This document shows positions 22,501-34,385 of a stretch of 64,000 nucleotides of DNA, in pieces. The first letter of the stretch is position 1, and every line of letters starts with the position of its first letter. Under the pieces are notes generated by a model that saw only the letters and a list, made by a program, of their open reading frames with translations, ran no database searches and was not told the origin of the DNA. This stretch comes from Glandiceps talaboti (Eukaryota; Hemichordata; Enteropneusta; Spengelidae): contig NC_135550.1 of assembly GCF_964340395.1 (NCBI RefSeq), positions 2,341,501 through 2,405,500 of the forward strand. The letters are read 5' to 3'. The position numbers and the translations under genes were made by a program.

Positions 22501-24289
22501 TTAAAGTGTATATAAATAGGTTTCCAAAGTTTCTGACTTTTTGCCTGCAAATGATGTAGTTTTCATAGGTGATTAAAGATTTGTGTGACATTTTTGACAA
22601 AAGTACGATATTAATTATGAAAAATTGATTTTTTTTTGGAAATCTACAATGAGCATTTTGCTTCGGGAGTCTTCGGAAAATTGCGTCACTGCCAGAACAC
22701 GATCGCGGCATCCATGTCTTTTTAACTATGCCTGAACATCGTGTGGTAGGGGGATGTCAATGCTTGAGTCTACACTGATTTTCTCACAAAAGATTTGGAA
22801 GTTCTAATCAGCTTGCTTCTTTTCAACATACAGAGGATAAGTTTCCAAATGTTTTCAATGAGTACTGCACAACTCTCAAACTCACGAAAAACAATTTTTT
22901 TTAAAAATTGACTTCTGATCATGAATGATGAGATGTTGCATCCTGGTGTACTATATTACGACACTGGCAATGATGACGTTTCTTTTGTTGGTTGTGATTA
23001 CGAGTCCTAATGTTGAATTGAATTGAAAGTTATTTCACCAGATAAGAAACATAAATTACACTTTCAAAGAACATACTGGTATAACATTACGAGCTGGTAC
23101 CACATAATGGGAATTTTTACTTGCGATAACAACGTCTATGTACCGGTCCATGTCGCCGCGTCGATGAATAACAAAAACAAAACGTGCATACGTACTATAG
23201 TACAGTGCACTTCCTTTTAGACATATTCGTGACCTTATTGTATGACTTTGGTTTCCTTGTCAGTGAATGAAGACCAGTCATTTATAAATGCAAAATTTAA
23301 TTCATTGTTCGCAAGGTTGAGAGCAGTTGGATGTGACTGAGAGTGAGAACAGAGTCAGAGGTTCGTTGGGCTGTATACTAGCGTGTTCTCCGGAGCGTGT
23401 CTAGTCACACATCGTGCGGAACTGGGTGCTCTAGCGATACAAATCAGCTACCCTGGAACACAGTGTATGCTCAGTGCTCACTGTCAATAAATTATTTGGC
23501 CGTTCCTGAACTGTTCTGATTTTTTTCTGGTAATGATGATTTAACAAAATCCTTTAAAGATTGACAACCGATCAGACCTTCAATTACATAGACATTCACA
23601 TGAAGTATGTGAATGGCGGTTCAAACAGTTAGCATACGTACACATACACACTGTGTAGTCAGGTAGTCAGTAAGTCGATATAACCCCACTAAATAGTACT
23701 ACTGTTACGGTGTTATGATCTCAATGGGACAACTACTTTCGGCCCACTTTTTTCTTTCATCTGCTAATTTAAAATATCTACTATTTATTATCATAACTTA
23801 CCAGTCAGTATTATTTAGTCTGTCGACAATGACATCATCATTGGCGTCGCCACCATCAACAACCATCTGCAGCTGGGGATTGTTGTTTGGCTGTAGTCGT
23901 GGTTTTGGTAATGGTTCATACATGTATGGTACAATACAAGCATCCCCCCACTATCACATCTTCTTCGTCATCGCTAGTACTCGCATTAATACTATATGTA
24001 TTGTTGTCATTGTCAATTTCGACTTCTAAATAGTCGAACGTGGTTCCACTAGAATCGGTATCGCTTGTTATGTAATCGGACATATTTGAAATTCCTTCCA
24101 GTTGTGACGTCATGAAATACATAAACAACTACGGCAATTTCTGAAATTTTTCCAAGAAAATCAATTTTTCATAATTAATATTGTACTTTTGTCAAAAATG
24201 TCATACAAATCTTTAATCACTTATGAAAACTACGTCATTTGCAGGCAAAAAGTCAGAAACTTTGGAAACCTATTTATATACACTTTAAG
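22501..24289. mobile_element. TIR (foldback) element with about 150-bp inverted ends bounded by TTAA
   Basis: The left end TTAAAGTGTATATAAATAGG is the reverse complement of the right end CCTATTTATATACACTTTAA. The similarity continues inward for about 150 bases, including GTTTCCAAAGTTTCTGAC and ATTAATTATGAAAAATTGAT on the left, with matching sequence on the right. Both ends abut TTAA. Inside, minus-strand frames at 22600-22710 and 23916-24128 (the latter acidic, with STSDDEEDV) may be transposase remnants, but I cannot identify them. A TTAA target is typical of piggyBac, yet no piggyBac catalytic motifs are seen. Confidence 0.75.
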
Positions 24290-26243
24290 ATGAAGGTTAG
24301 AGCTGTATGGAATGTAGAGACATCTTAGGTTATAGTGATGTAGAATGGGTAGGGACATCTAAGGTTAGAGTGATGTAGAATGGGTAGGGACATCTAAGGT
24401 TACAGTGATATAGAATGGGTAGGGACATCTAAGGTTAGAGTGATGTAGAATGGGTAGGGACATCTTAGGTTAGAGTGATATAGAATGGGTAGGGACATCT
24501 AAGGTTACAGTGATATAGAATGGGTAGGGACATCTAAGGTTACAGTGATATAGAATGGGTAGGGACATCTAAGGTTAGAGTGATATAGAATGGGTAGGGA
24601 CATCTAAGGTTAGAGTGATATAGAATGGGTAGGGACATCTTAGGTTAGAGTGATATAGAATGGGTAGGGACATCTTAGGTTAGAGTGATGTAGAATGGGT
24701 AGGGACATCTTAGGTTAGAGTGATGTAGAATGGGTAGGGACATCTAAGGTTAGAGTGATGTAGAATGGGTAGGGACATCTTAGGTTAGAGTGATGTAGAA
24801 TGGGTAGGGACATCTTAGGTTACAGTGATGTAGAATGGGTAGGGACATCTTAGGTTAGAGTGATGTAGAATGGGTAGGGACATCTTAGGTTAGAGTGATG
24901 TAGAATGGGTAGGGACATCTAAGGTTACAGTGATATAGAATGGGTAGGGACATCTAAGGTTAGAGTGATGTAGAATGGGTAGGGACAACTTAGGTTAGAG
25001 TGATATAGAATGGGTAGGGACATCTAAGGTTAGAGTGATGTAGAATGGGTAGGGACATCTAAGGTTAGAGTGATGTAGAATGGGTAGGGACAACTTAGGT
25101 TACAGTGATATAGAATGGGTAGGGACATCTTAGGTTACAGTGATGTAGAATGGGTAGGGACATCTAAGGTTACAGTGATATAGAATGGGTAGGGACATCT
25201 AAGGTTAGAGTGATGTAGAGTGGGTAGGGACATCTAAGGTTAGAGTGATGTAGAGTGGGTAGGGACATCTTAGGTTACAGTGATATAGAATGGGTAGGGA
25301 CATCTTAGGTTAGAGTGATGTAGAATGGGTAGGGACATCTAAGGTTAGAGTGATGTAGAATGGGTAGGGACATCTTAGGTTAGAGTGATATAGAATGGGT
25401 AGGGACATCTTAGGTTAGAGTGATGTAGAATGGGTAGGGACATCTAAGGTTACAGTGATATAGAATGGGTAGGGACAACTTAGGTTAGAGTGATGTAGAA
25501 TGGGTAGGGACATCTTAGGTTACAGTGATGTAGAATGGGTAGGGACATCTTAGGTTAGAGTGATATAGAATGGGTAGGGACAACTTAGGTTAGAGTGATG
25601 TAGAATGGGTAGGGACATCTAAGGTTACAGTGATATAGAATGGGTAGGGACATCTAAGGTTACAGTGATATAGAATGGGTAGGGACATCTAAGGTTACAG
25701 TGATGTAGAATGGGTAGGGACATCTTAGGTTACAGTGATGTAGAATGGGTAGGGACATCTAAGGTTACAGTGATGTAGAATGGGTAGGGACATCTTAGGT
25801 TAGAGTGATATAGAATGGGTAGGGACATCTTAGGTTACAGTGATGTAGAATGGGTAGGGACATCTAAGGTTAGAGTGATATAGAATGGGTAGGGACATCT
25901 TAGGTTAGAGTGATATAGAATGGGTAGGGACATCTTAGGTTAAAGTGATGTAGAATGGGTAGGGACATCTTAGGTTAGAGTGATATAGAATGGGTAGGGA
26001 CATCTTAGGTTAAAGTGATGTAGAATGGGTAGGGACATCTTAGGTTACAGTGATGTAGAATGGGTAGGGACATCTAAGGTTAGAGTGATGTAGAATGGGT
26101 AGGGACATCTAAGGTTAGAGTGATGTAGAATGGGTAGGGACATCTTAGGTTACAGTGATGTAGAATGGGTAGGGACATCTAAGGTTAAAGTGATGTAGAA
26201 TGGGTAGGGACATCTTAGGTTAAAGTGATGTAGAATGGGTAGA
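24290..26243. repeat. 35-bp minisatellite, about 55 copies
   Basis: The unit contains GGTTAGAGTGATGTAGAATG followed by GGTAGGGACATCTWA. Variants are GTGATG/GTGATA, TAGAGT/TACAGT and CATCT/CAACT, shuffled along the array. It begins exactly where the TIR element (22501-24289) ends and stops at an R1 fragment. A lone diverged unit (TAGAATGGGTAGGAGACATC) lies at about 27460, just before a MITE. Confidence 0.95.
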
Positions 26244-26420
26244 TGTCCCTATCGTCATGATACAATCTAATATGGCTGCCTGGCAGCCTTTTGTTGGCAC
26301 AGTTTTCATGTCCAAAGCCATAACTCAGACATGCTTGGACAGAGTAGTGATATCAAAAACAACCATATGAGGCCAAACAACATTAACCAGGTTTGAAAAT
26401 GACAACAGTTCCTTAAAACC
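26244..26420 (-). repeat. R1-family internal fragment
   Basis: TGATACAATCTAATATGGCT and CCATAACTCAGACATGCTTG are the reverse complement of sequence at about 43630-43710 in the R1 copy of gene B intron 6. Only a short part is present. Confidence 0.65.
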
Positions 26421-27563
26421 CAATCATAGCGGGGACTATGTCATTTTGAATGACTAGTTTTTTTTCAAAAATGTAGCTTTTAGTTTTACTAACTTATTTG
26501 CATATTTTTGGTAATTAGAGATGTAAAAACTCTTGCTATGGTAAGGCCTACACAACGTTCTATAAATGCTTTACATTGCATGCCATGTTGGCCATAAGTT
26601 CACATCAGTGGGCAATCATGCTGGAGAATTCGCCGAGAAAAAAACTTACGATCTCTTTACTATTTCATTGTCAATCATAATGGAAAATCTTTTTTGTACT
26701 TCTGTGATATGTGTTTGCACTCCCATGTTATTTCTGTTTGCTGTGAAAGCATGCATGGGAAGATCATCAGTCAAACCAGGTCAGCTGCAACTTCCGAGTC
26801 AAATCACCCACTTTCTACTGAAAATTCTGAAACTGACTTTACACAAAGAACCTGCCAATTTTTTTTACTATGGCCATTTAAAGCACATGGGAATTTATCT
26901 TTTTGTGAAATTTGTAAATTTTCTGGTCCATATTAAGGAAACTATGAGCGAAAAACAGGGCCAAAATTTCCAGGGATCACATCACGTACGCCTAATCAAA
27001 TTGCTGTAAAATCAGTATTCCAAAAAGTATTTCATAAATTGATTTTACTGTGACAAAAGAAAAGAAGTCAGATGAGGTTTACATTCTCACATTATCTAAA
27101 ATGGTGGACTCTTATGGACTATGTCACATAGTGAAAGTTATGGCAGGTTCAAAATACGCCAAACTCAATTTTTGCAGAAGTGGATATGTACAATGAATGT
27201 GACAGCTGGAGTTCCCAAGCCACATTTTATTTATGGATGTAGTAATAACTAATAGATGTACGATATCATGTCTGCTAGCGCAGAATTTTCTTTTCGACAA
27301 GGCATGAAGGAACAATAAATAATCTAAAGTTTTGCCCTTTCAGAAGGCATTCAGTTTACGTATGTCTGGTTTATCAGATGATATTGCTTAAAATCTAAGT
27401 TAAAATCTCAGAATATTAGATTTTATCCAATAATGGATACTTGTGCAATGTCACTGTATAGAATGGGTAGGAGACATCTTGATATAGCAGTTGGTTAAGT
27501 CTGCCTATGGTATTTGCCAGACCTGTGTTTTGTATATGATTATTGTACTTGTGATCTACATCA
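26421..27563. other. Gene A intron 4, no gene seen
   Basis: The open frame at 26566-27009 has no family resemblance and competes with another frame over the same bases. A possible acceptor at 27342 followed by a 16-codon frame was considered and set aside. A single 35-bp repeat unit lies near 27456-27482. Confidence 0.35.
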
Positions 27564-28185
27564 CACTGTACAATATCATACCCACATTTCTCTCTGATTG
27601 GTATGCTTGGAGATCCCTTATTTTCTAACTTCTTCAATAACCCATATTTTTGAACATTTTAAGGATAATAATTACGTTTGAATAATGTATAACAAAAGTA
27701 CACTTTAATAGCAATCAAAAGTAAAGTTCTAAATGTTGTATAAAATGTACTTAGTCTAACAACTAAATTAAACATGTACTGTGAATAAAACACTTTTTAA
27801 TGTCAAAGTATCACTAACCTGGGTAGTCAGTGTGAGTTTTAATATGTAAATTTCTTGTATTATTCCTATTCAGAGAAATTTATATCTTTGGCAGAGTCAT
27901 AACAAGTACATATATTTTCCTTTTTTTTCGTTGCACATATTGTGCATATCTTTCAAGAAAATCTGTTGACATATTTCTAAAATTGCTATCTCCTCCTTGT
28001 ACAAGAAATCATTCATGCCAGAACCGATGAAAATGGGTATTCAGAAACTCATCAGTGGCAATTCTATACGTTGCAAATTTCAAGAATGACTTTACAAAAC
28101 CCTGTACACAGGTGAGATTGTCTGGCTTCAGAGATGTTGTCCAACAGTACAAATCAGAGAGTTGTGGGTAAAATATTGTACAGTG
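27564..28185. mobile_element. MITE copy 1 (about 620 bp, about 38-bp TIRs)
   Basis: The left end CACTGTACAATATCATACCC and its continuation TTTCTCTCTGATTGGTATG are matched inverted at the right end (AAATCAGAGAGTTGTGGGTA, then TATTGTACAGTG). The whole element has a second copy at 59210-59823 in opposite orientation, recognisable from shared interior phrases such as TTCTTCAATAACCCATATTT. It lies in gene A intron 4. I found no convincing target-site duplication and no coding capacity. Confidence 0.82.
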
Positions 28186-28339
28186 CACACATCAGTGATT
28201 GAACCATAGAAGTGGACGGTCTATGATTGATCTTAGCAAAACCTCTTATTTGGACTTGAAATAAAAGGAATTATTAATTAAGTTTCCAGATGTGAGTTCC
28301 ATGCCCAACATATTGACTACATTCCTATTTGATATTCAG

Positions 28340-28488
28340 ATTGTAGGCACAGTGTTTGACAACATAGTGAATACACAGCAATACACTGTCATGCTATCAT
28401 CACCCCAACATCTGGACAGATTGTACCAGTACCTTGCCAAGGAATGCAGCATTAATGACGTGCTATTGAAGCTACTACACTGTAACAG
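28340..28488 (+). CDS. Gene A exon 5
   Basis: Acceptor TATTTGATATTCAG and donor ACAG|GTAATT bound 149 bases: 49 codons plus AG. The peptide runs IVGTVFDNIVNTQQYTVML, SSPQHLDRLYQYLAKECSI and NDVLLKLLHCN. It reads as a helical domain with conserved-looking HLDRLYQYL. The AG is completed by the A opening exon 6. The frame stays open upstream to 28292, so an earlier acceptor at 28288 is an alternative, but it would not match the phase of exon 4. Confidence 0.75.
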
Positions 28489-28900
28489 GTAATTCTACAT
28501 TGATGGTGCATCACAATTAGCTTATAAATTGACCATCAAGTTTACATTAAGCAGGTGTGTGCAAAGAATAACATGTCCAGACTTGTCTGTGGATTGGTAT
28601 TCATTTGTTTATAAAGAGACATATACAATTAGTGCTTGTCTAGGGTAAAAGAACTCACTTAAAATATTTGATGGCAAAGATTCAGGTCTGACCTGAATAC
28701 AAATTTGTATATTTTAGATTCGCCTTTTTCAGATTGTCTTTCTGTACAACGTTTACCATTATAGTACCAGGGTAGATGTATTTATCAGTTAAGTTGATTT
28801 TCTGTATCAAGCTTTTTCAAACAGGAGTTTAATACAACTGAAAGGTAAAACATAGATTCAATGTATTGTGTGTGTTTTTAAAGTTTATCTTGGGACTTAA

Positions 28901-30888
28901 GCCCTGTTCCCATATGAATCGATTTCGAATTCAGTTCAACTGGTTCGAATTCAGTTTATGTCCTGACAAGAAATGTTAGAAATGGATTTGAATCGATTCA
29001 GTTTGGTGTACTGTCCTGACACGTCAAATTTGATCCTGTTTACTTGATTCAATGACGTAGCCACAGTGCATTACTATGACGACACGCAATCAACATGGAG
29101 GATTTCGCAGGAAATAACCTCGTTGAGTTGTTGTCAAAGTTAATATCCATCAAAACGAGGGCTGCCAGAGCTCAACAGTTATTTGACTTGACGAAGGAAC
29201 ATTTGGATGTTGACTGCTATATTATGGGTGAAGCAATGCCACGATCGATTTGGGCCAAGCGACGTAATATTGGCCCTAATTTTACATAAATATGATTGAA
29301 GTTTAGGATGATCAAGAATAGCTGACAAGTGTATATGGACTTTGATCGATACTTGTACACCTTTGCCAACACCTTCGCTACCTCTTACTGCCCATAAGAA
29401 ACGTAATTCATTTGTTTTAGTTTGTAATAGGAAATGGGAACATGAACGATTTGTCCTATTGCAACACTTACTATTTCATGCACCCATTTACATCGTCATC
29501 GGTATGCAAACTAAACTAGCAAAATTCATCATTCAAAGTTTAAAACATTTTATTATCTCTGCAAAACATTCTTTCAAAGGGATATTGTATTTACCAGTCC
29601 TTGTGCTTTTTATAGAATCTTCACGCTGTTTCTGTGGTTTTATTCTCCCGTTTCTACATATTGACACTCAGTTATTAAAACAGGCACTACACAATGATGG
29701 CGATGAGCATTGACCTTAACGGCTTTCACATGTTTCAAATATCACATGAAAAAATGTACAAATCTCTCCAAAATAACTAAAACCAATGCTGAATAATTAT
29801 TTTTGACGATCGGTCTTTTTTGTTTTCACCTCAATAAACGGATCTAATCATGCTGAACCAGGCCAGGCTGTCTTCGAGACTTCAGAGTTGACCTCAAATG
29901 CGTGACATCGCATTGGTAATTTCCGGATTGCCGTTCGTGTAAGTTCCACAATGTCGGGCCTATCCCAACGTGACATGCAGCACGGCCTAGCTTTGAACCT
30001 TTTTGACAACGTCTTTTCCACATAAATTCTGTTAAAATCAATTAGGGTGACGACCATATAAAATGTGGCCGGTACAATCGAACGATCGGCTCTTCTCGTT
30101 AACTTTCGTTAACAAGAGTCACATGACATGTCGTAAACACAATGTTGTTTATCTCTCTGTTGTTCGATGTGTCCCAAGAGCGAACCCATCTTGACTTTGG
30201 ATTCAAATGATCCTTAAAACTGTATCGGATGTTATAAACCCAAGAAATTATAGGGACATGTAAGTAATTTTAGTAATGTAACAAGTAGAAAGTCGTGCCC
30301 GGGCTGTGGGGTTAACCTTAATCGATGCCAGTTCGTCAAATACTACATGATCCCCATGATTTCTGGTTGTGACAACTACCGCCAAATGGGAAAGAAGTCT
30401 CTATCAATTTGAGAAATTTTGCGATTGGCAAAAAGACTTCTTTTTAGGTGTTGATGAATACATAATATATAAGGTTTTTTATAGCAATCACGTGATTGTT
30501 TTTGTCACTCATTTATTGCTGAACATTCCATGCTCAGGCGATGCCATCTTGTACTGAAAAAATACTTCACGTACTCCAGATCCAGTTGTGTTCCAAAGTG
30601 AAGGTGTCGGCGTACAAAGCATAACTTGCAAAATTTAACCTGGAGGTCAAGATTCAAGTGCGCAGCTGTGGGTAATGGACATTGAACCGATTCAAGTTAA
30701 ATCGGTTCTAAGTCGGTTTTTCCTGTCCTAACTACGACAGGTTAAACCTGTTCCGAATCGATTTACTATGAACCGAATCGAACCGGTTCAACTAAATCGG
30801 TTTACAACCGATTAAAGGGCATGTGGGGACAGGAGAACTGAATTTGATCCGAATCGAAACAGGATCAGAATTTGTGTTGGGACAGGGT
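28901..30888. mobile_element. Degenerate DNA transposon with TIRs starting GCCCTGTTCCC
   Basis: The left end GCCCTGTTCCCATATGAATC pairs with the inverted right end (TGTTGGGACAGGGT). Subterminal regions on both sides carry many copies of AATCGRTT-like words around CGATTCAGTT and GAACCGGTTC. Inside are short frames at 29095-29289 (+; MEDFAGNNLVELLSKL, then PRSIWAKRRN) and 29844-30057 (-; RWDRPDIVELTRTAIRKLP). They resemble transposase debris, perhaps Harbinger-like, but are too short to assign. It lies in gene A intron 5. Confidence 0.65.
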
Positions 30889-31012
30889 TATAATGTATTA
30901 CCTCATGCATCATAATGTGTACTCTATGTAAAGTGCAATAGATGATCTCAAAGCAACTTAAGAACACAGTGACAATGTACTATGTCTTTTCAATTATCTA
31001 TCCTATGTACAG

Positions 31013-31121
31013 AATTGATGAAAGTAGAAAGCTTGTTAATGTGTACTATGAACACAATCCTGAGACACTAGCCAACCACACTGTCAAGGACAATGCAGAC
31101 AACACAATGAAAAAATTAAAG
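31013..31121 (+). CDS. Gene A exon 6
   Basis: Acceptor CCTATGTACAG and donor TTAAAG|GTTTGT bound 109 bases. The first base completes an Arg codon with exon 5. Then follow 36 codons, IDESRKLVNVYYEHNPETL and ANHTVKDNADNTMKKLK, leaving in phase 0. Charged, helix-rich sequence. Confidence 0.74.
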
Positions 31122-31514
31122 GTTTGTATAGTTTCCAGTCTTCTGAAATATCTTTTAATCTACTCATCTCCACAATATCATGTCATCACATCAGGCCCAT
31201 ATTGATAGTGGCTTTTTTTTTGCACGTAAAGAAGAGATTTTAGTCTAGCAGCTGACCCTTGCCTTTGGCTACCCTGTCTGCACCAACTGACAGTTACATA
31301 GAGCCCAAATGTAATGTTGTCCATTTGCTTGATAACAATCATTATATGAATTAGCCATCCTTATATTCCTGGTCAACACACCATTGAAAATGTATGACTG
31401 TGTTTGTTAATGCTACTTGTTTCAAATGTACTCAAATTTGAAAACAATAAGAAAAATAAAGGTGTTCCCCAAACATGAGGTATATACCATATTCTTTGTT
31501 TGATACCTGTACCT

Positions 31515-32651
31515 AAAAATAGCGCCAATGGCATTGTAGCACAACTGTACAAAGTTTTTTAAAATGTTTACCCACATGCTGATCCATGCTAAGTATAGGT
31601 GTTCATTTGCTGAATAACTATCCAGTTGCCTATCCAACCCTGATGCTATCTTTGCAATATACGCGATCATTTGGCTGTTGCTATGGGTGTGGTTTTGTTG
31701 CTAGGTATATTTGTATACATTTTATGAATGTTTATTAATTTGGCTATTAATCCCTGTTATCTTTGCAATATATGTGATCATTTGGCTGTTGCTATGGGCA
31801 TGATGTTGTTGAAAGGTATATTTACATATTACATTTTTTGAATGTTTATTCATTGTCTATTAATCCCAGTTATATTTGTGAAATACACCACCATTTTGCT
31901 GTTGCTATGGGCAAGGTCATGGTTGCTAGGGTTATTTGCATATATTTTTGAATGTTTACTCACTTGCCTACCAGATGATGTTATTTGACCAAAATATACT
32001 GCCATTTGGTTGTTGCTAATGGCGTGGTCATGGTTGCTAGGGCCAACTGTGTCAAAATATTTTGAAGAAAATCTGCAGAATAACACTTCCAGAAACATCT
32101 CACCAACTTTCAGTCTTACTGACCAAGTAATTCTTGAGATATAAGTTTTTGACCAAAATTCACATTTTTACACCTAATTTGCATATCACTGATGAGATCA
32201 TTATATATGCTTAATACTTCATCTATACACCTATAGATGCATCCCTATCAAATTTCAGCCTAATCTGCTCAGTAGTTTTGGAATTAAAGATTTTTGACCA
32301 AAAAGACACATTGTTAGCCCTAATTTACATATTACTGATGTCATCATCATCATGCCATGAACAATTCTCAATCTAAATACCCCTAAGAATGTTCCCATCA
32401 AATTTCAGACCGATCTGCCCAGTAGTTTCTGAATTTAAATTTTTTGACCAAAAGTCACATTTTTTTTCCAAATCACACACCGGTGATAAGATCATTTTGA
32501 TTTGAACAATTTCCAAGGTAATGCACCCACAAAATATCATAGCATTCGGTCCAGCAGTTTTTGACTTTAAGTTGTTTACACACACACAGTCAGACAGACA
32601 CTTTGCCATGCCTATAGCACTATTGAACCTTATCAGTTCAGTTGTGCTAAT
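31515..32651 (-). repeat. R1-family dispersed repeat, copy in gene A intron 6
   Basis: In minus-strand sense it starts with TTAGCACAACTG and TATAGGCATGGCAAAGTG. It then has several degenerate repeats around ATATGCAAATTAGG with TTTTTGGTCAAAA, then two to four repeats around CCCATAGCAACAG, and ends near GGCGCTATTTTT. The same order occurs at 43458-44650 and 47262-48512. It has no ORF, so it is a non-autonomous element whose ends carry TAGCACAACTG-like words. Confidence 0.8.
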
Positions 32652-32952
32652 AATGAATTGTGAGTTGAAAAACATTCAGTAACATGTGTACACATGTACA
32701 TCATATGTCAGACATTTTCAGTCATCTGAAATGACTGTCATTCAATACATAGATCTGAAAATGCACATTATGAAAAATACAGTAAGGTGATGAAATGTTG
32801 AAGTCATAAAACTCATCTATTGTATCTGTCTTTTTATCTGCTTTTTTTAAATAGATATACATGGAGACACATAATTTATTTGACAAAGTTCCTGGATTGA
32901 GAAACAAATTGGACATCTAACCATCTTATTAGCAGATTTGGTTTATCTATGA

Positions 32953-33152
32953 AGATTGAATGTTATAGACTGACTTGAATAGTGAAGAGAAAATAGATCA
33001 CAAGATTGAATGTTATAGACTGACTTGAATAGTGAAGAGAAAATAGATCACAAGATTGAATGTTATAGACTGACTTGAATAGTGAAGAGAAAATAGATCA
33101 CAAGATTGAATGTTATAGACTGACTTGAATAGTGAAGAGAAAATAGATCACA
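32953..33152. repeat. 50-bp tandem repeat, 4 copies
   Basis: Four almost identical units begin AGATTGAATGTTATAGACTG and end AAAATAGATCACA. They start at 32953, 33003, 33053 and 33103. Near identity suggests recent expansion. Confidence 0.95.
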
Positions 33153-33390
33153 GTATACATCAAACAAAGTGACACCTTTTATAAATCAAAAGAAATCAGT
33201 TAATGCATAAAGTGAGGGCTATTAACATCAGTTCTTCATGTTACCAGTAATAATAGTAATATTGAAGATAAATGGTCACAAGTGTTTGGGGCATATTTTG
33301 GGTTGTAAATGTAAAAGGTCCTTGCAGTATTCTATGTTTTGAAGAACATTTAACCATTGATTGCAATTGACTGAACTCAAACTTTGTATT

Positions 33391-34315
33391 AAACTGATCA
33401 TATGGATGAGGACTGGGTATTTATTTTGGATTTTTGAATTACACAACACTTTGATCATGGCTTCCTATGTGAATTGAAATACTCTAGATCTGTGTTTGTA
33501 TTAAACTCAATACATTGCAAAACATTAATAAATATGTCAAATCTTTGCTATTGTACATACAAAAACAAACACTATATTATATCATGCTACTATGTGCCAT
33601 TCTGATTGGATAATAACTGTGGTAAAATCCCATTTTACCACGGCTGGCAGTGGTAAAATGGGCCCCTAAACTAGCATATGAATAGTACATACAAGCTGAA
33701 TGTGGAAACCAAAGGGGGGGGGGGGGGGGGGGGGGGGGGGGTTGACTATGACTATGGGGTTTAAAACAAATAAATAAATAAACAATATGTAATATATCAA
33801 ACCCAGCTAGCCAGGGGACCGTGTAGAACGGCTCGAGTCCATGTTTTGTGTTCATGCAGTGTGTGTGTGTGTGGGCGATATGAACGTATCCACTCATCAA
33901 AATATGCTCGTTCCCGACGATCTATTACCGACGATCTTTTTCTGTACGTGTGAATTCACCTTTTCAGGCATATAAATAACCACAGAATTACATTTAGAAG
34001 AAATAGACACATATTTTGATATAATAGCAATAACCCCCGCGAAGGCGGGTATACATTCGAATTTGGTACAATTCGCTCCATATAGCAAGAGCCGAATGTG
34101 GCGAATTGTACCAAAATCTTGTGTATACCCGCCTTCGGCGGGGGTTATTGCTTAATTTTACACATTGTGTAGCTTCTTGCACTGTATTAATTTACAAACA
34201 CTGACTTTGTCAATGTTGTTTCACGTTGATTTTTCAAGTAAGAAGCCATGATAAAATTGTTTTATAAATTAACAATCCAAAATATGTACCCAATCCTCAT
34301 CCATATGATCACTTT
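33391..34315. mobile_element. Foldback element of about 925 bp with about 100-bp TIRs and nested palindromes
   Basis: The left arm TGATCATATGGATGAGGACT and ATCATGGCTTCCTATGTGAA is mirrored on the right (CAATCCTCATCCATATGATC and AAGAAGCCATGATA). Inside are a hairpin of CCCATTTTACCAC and GTGGTAAAATGGG (about 33630-33662), a run of 28 G (33714-33741), and a GC-rich palindrome at 34026-34152. No coding frame was recognised. It sits in gene A intron 6. Confidence 0.75.
34026..34152. repeat. 127-bp GC-rich palindrome
   Basis: AGCAATAACCCCCGCGAAGG at the left is mirrored by CCGCCTTCGGCGGGGGTTAT at the right, giving a stem of about 50 bp. Each arm also holds its own small hairpin (CCCGCCTTCGGCGGG with a 3-base loop). 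It is nested within the larger foldback element. Confidence 0.85.
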
Positions 34316-34385
34316 ACGATATAACATATATACGATTCGATGATGTAATTTATCATACATATCAAAAATGTTTATGACATCCCTA

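Noticed and set aside
26566-27009. 147-codon ORF with hydrophobic stretches
   Set aside because: A competing frame overlaps it, and composition is that of AT-rich non-coding DNA with no recognisable domain.
27343-27391. Alternative terminal exon for gene A (KAFSLRMSGLSDDIA and stop)
   Set aside because: Good acceptor (TGCCCTTTCAG) and fitting phase, but exon 5 at 28340 fits the same phase and continues the gene much better.
29342-29713. 123-codon ORF within the TIR element at 28901-30888
   Set aside because: No domain pattern, and it lies between better candidates for transposase debris in other frames.
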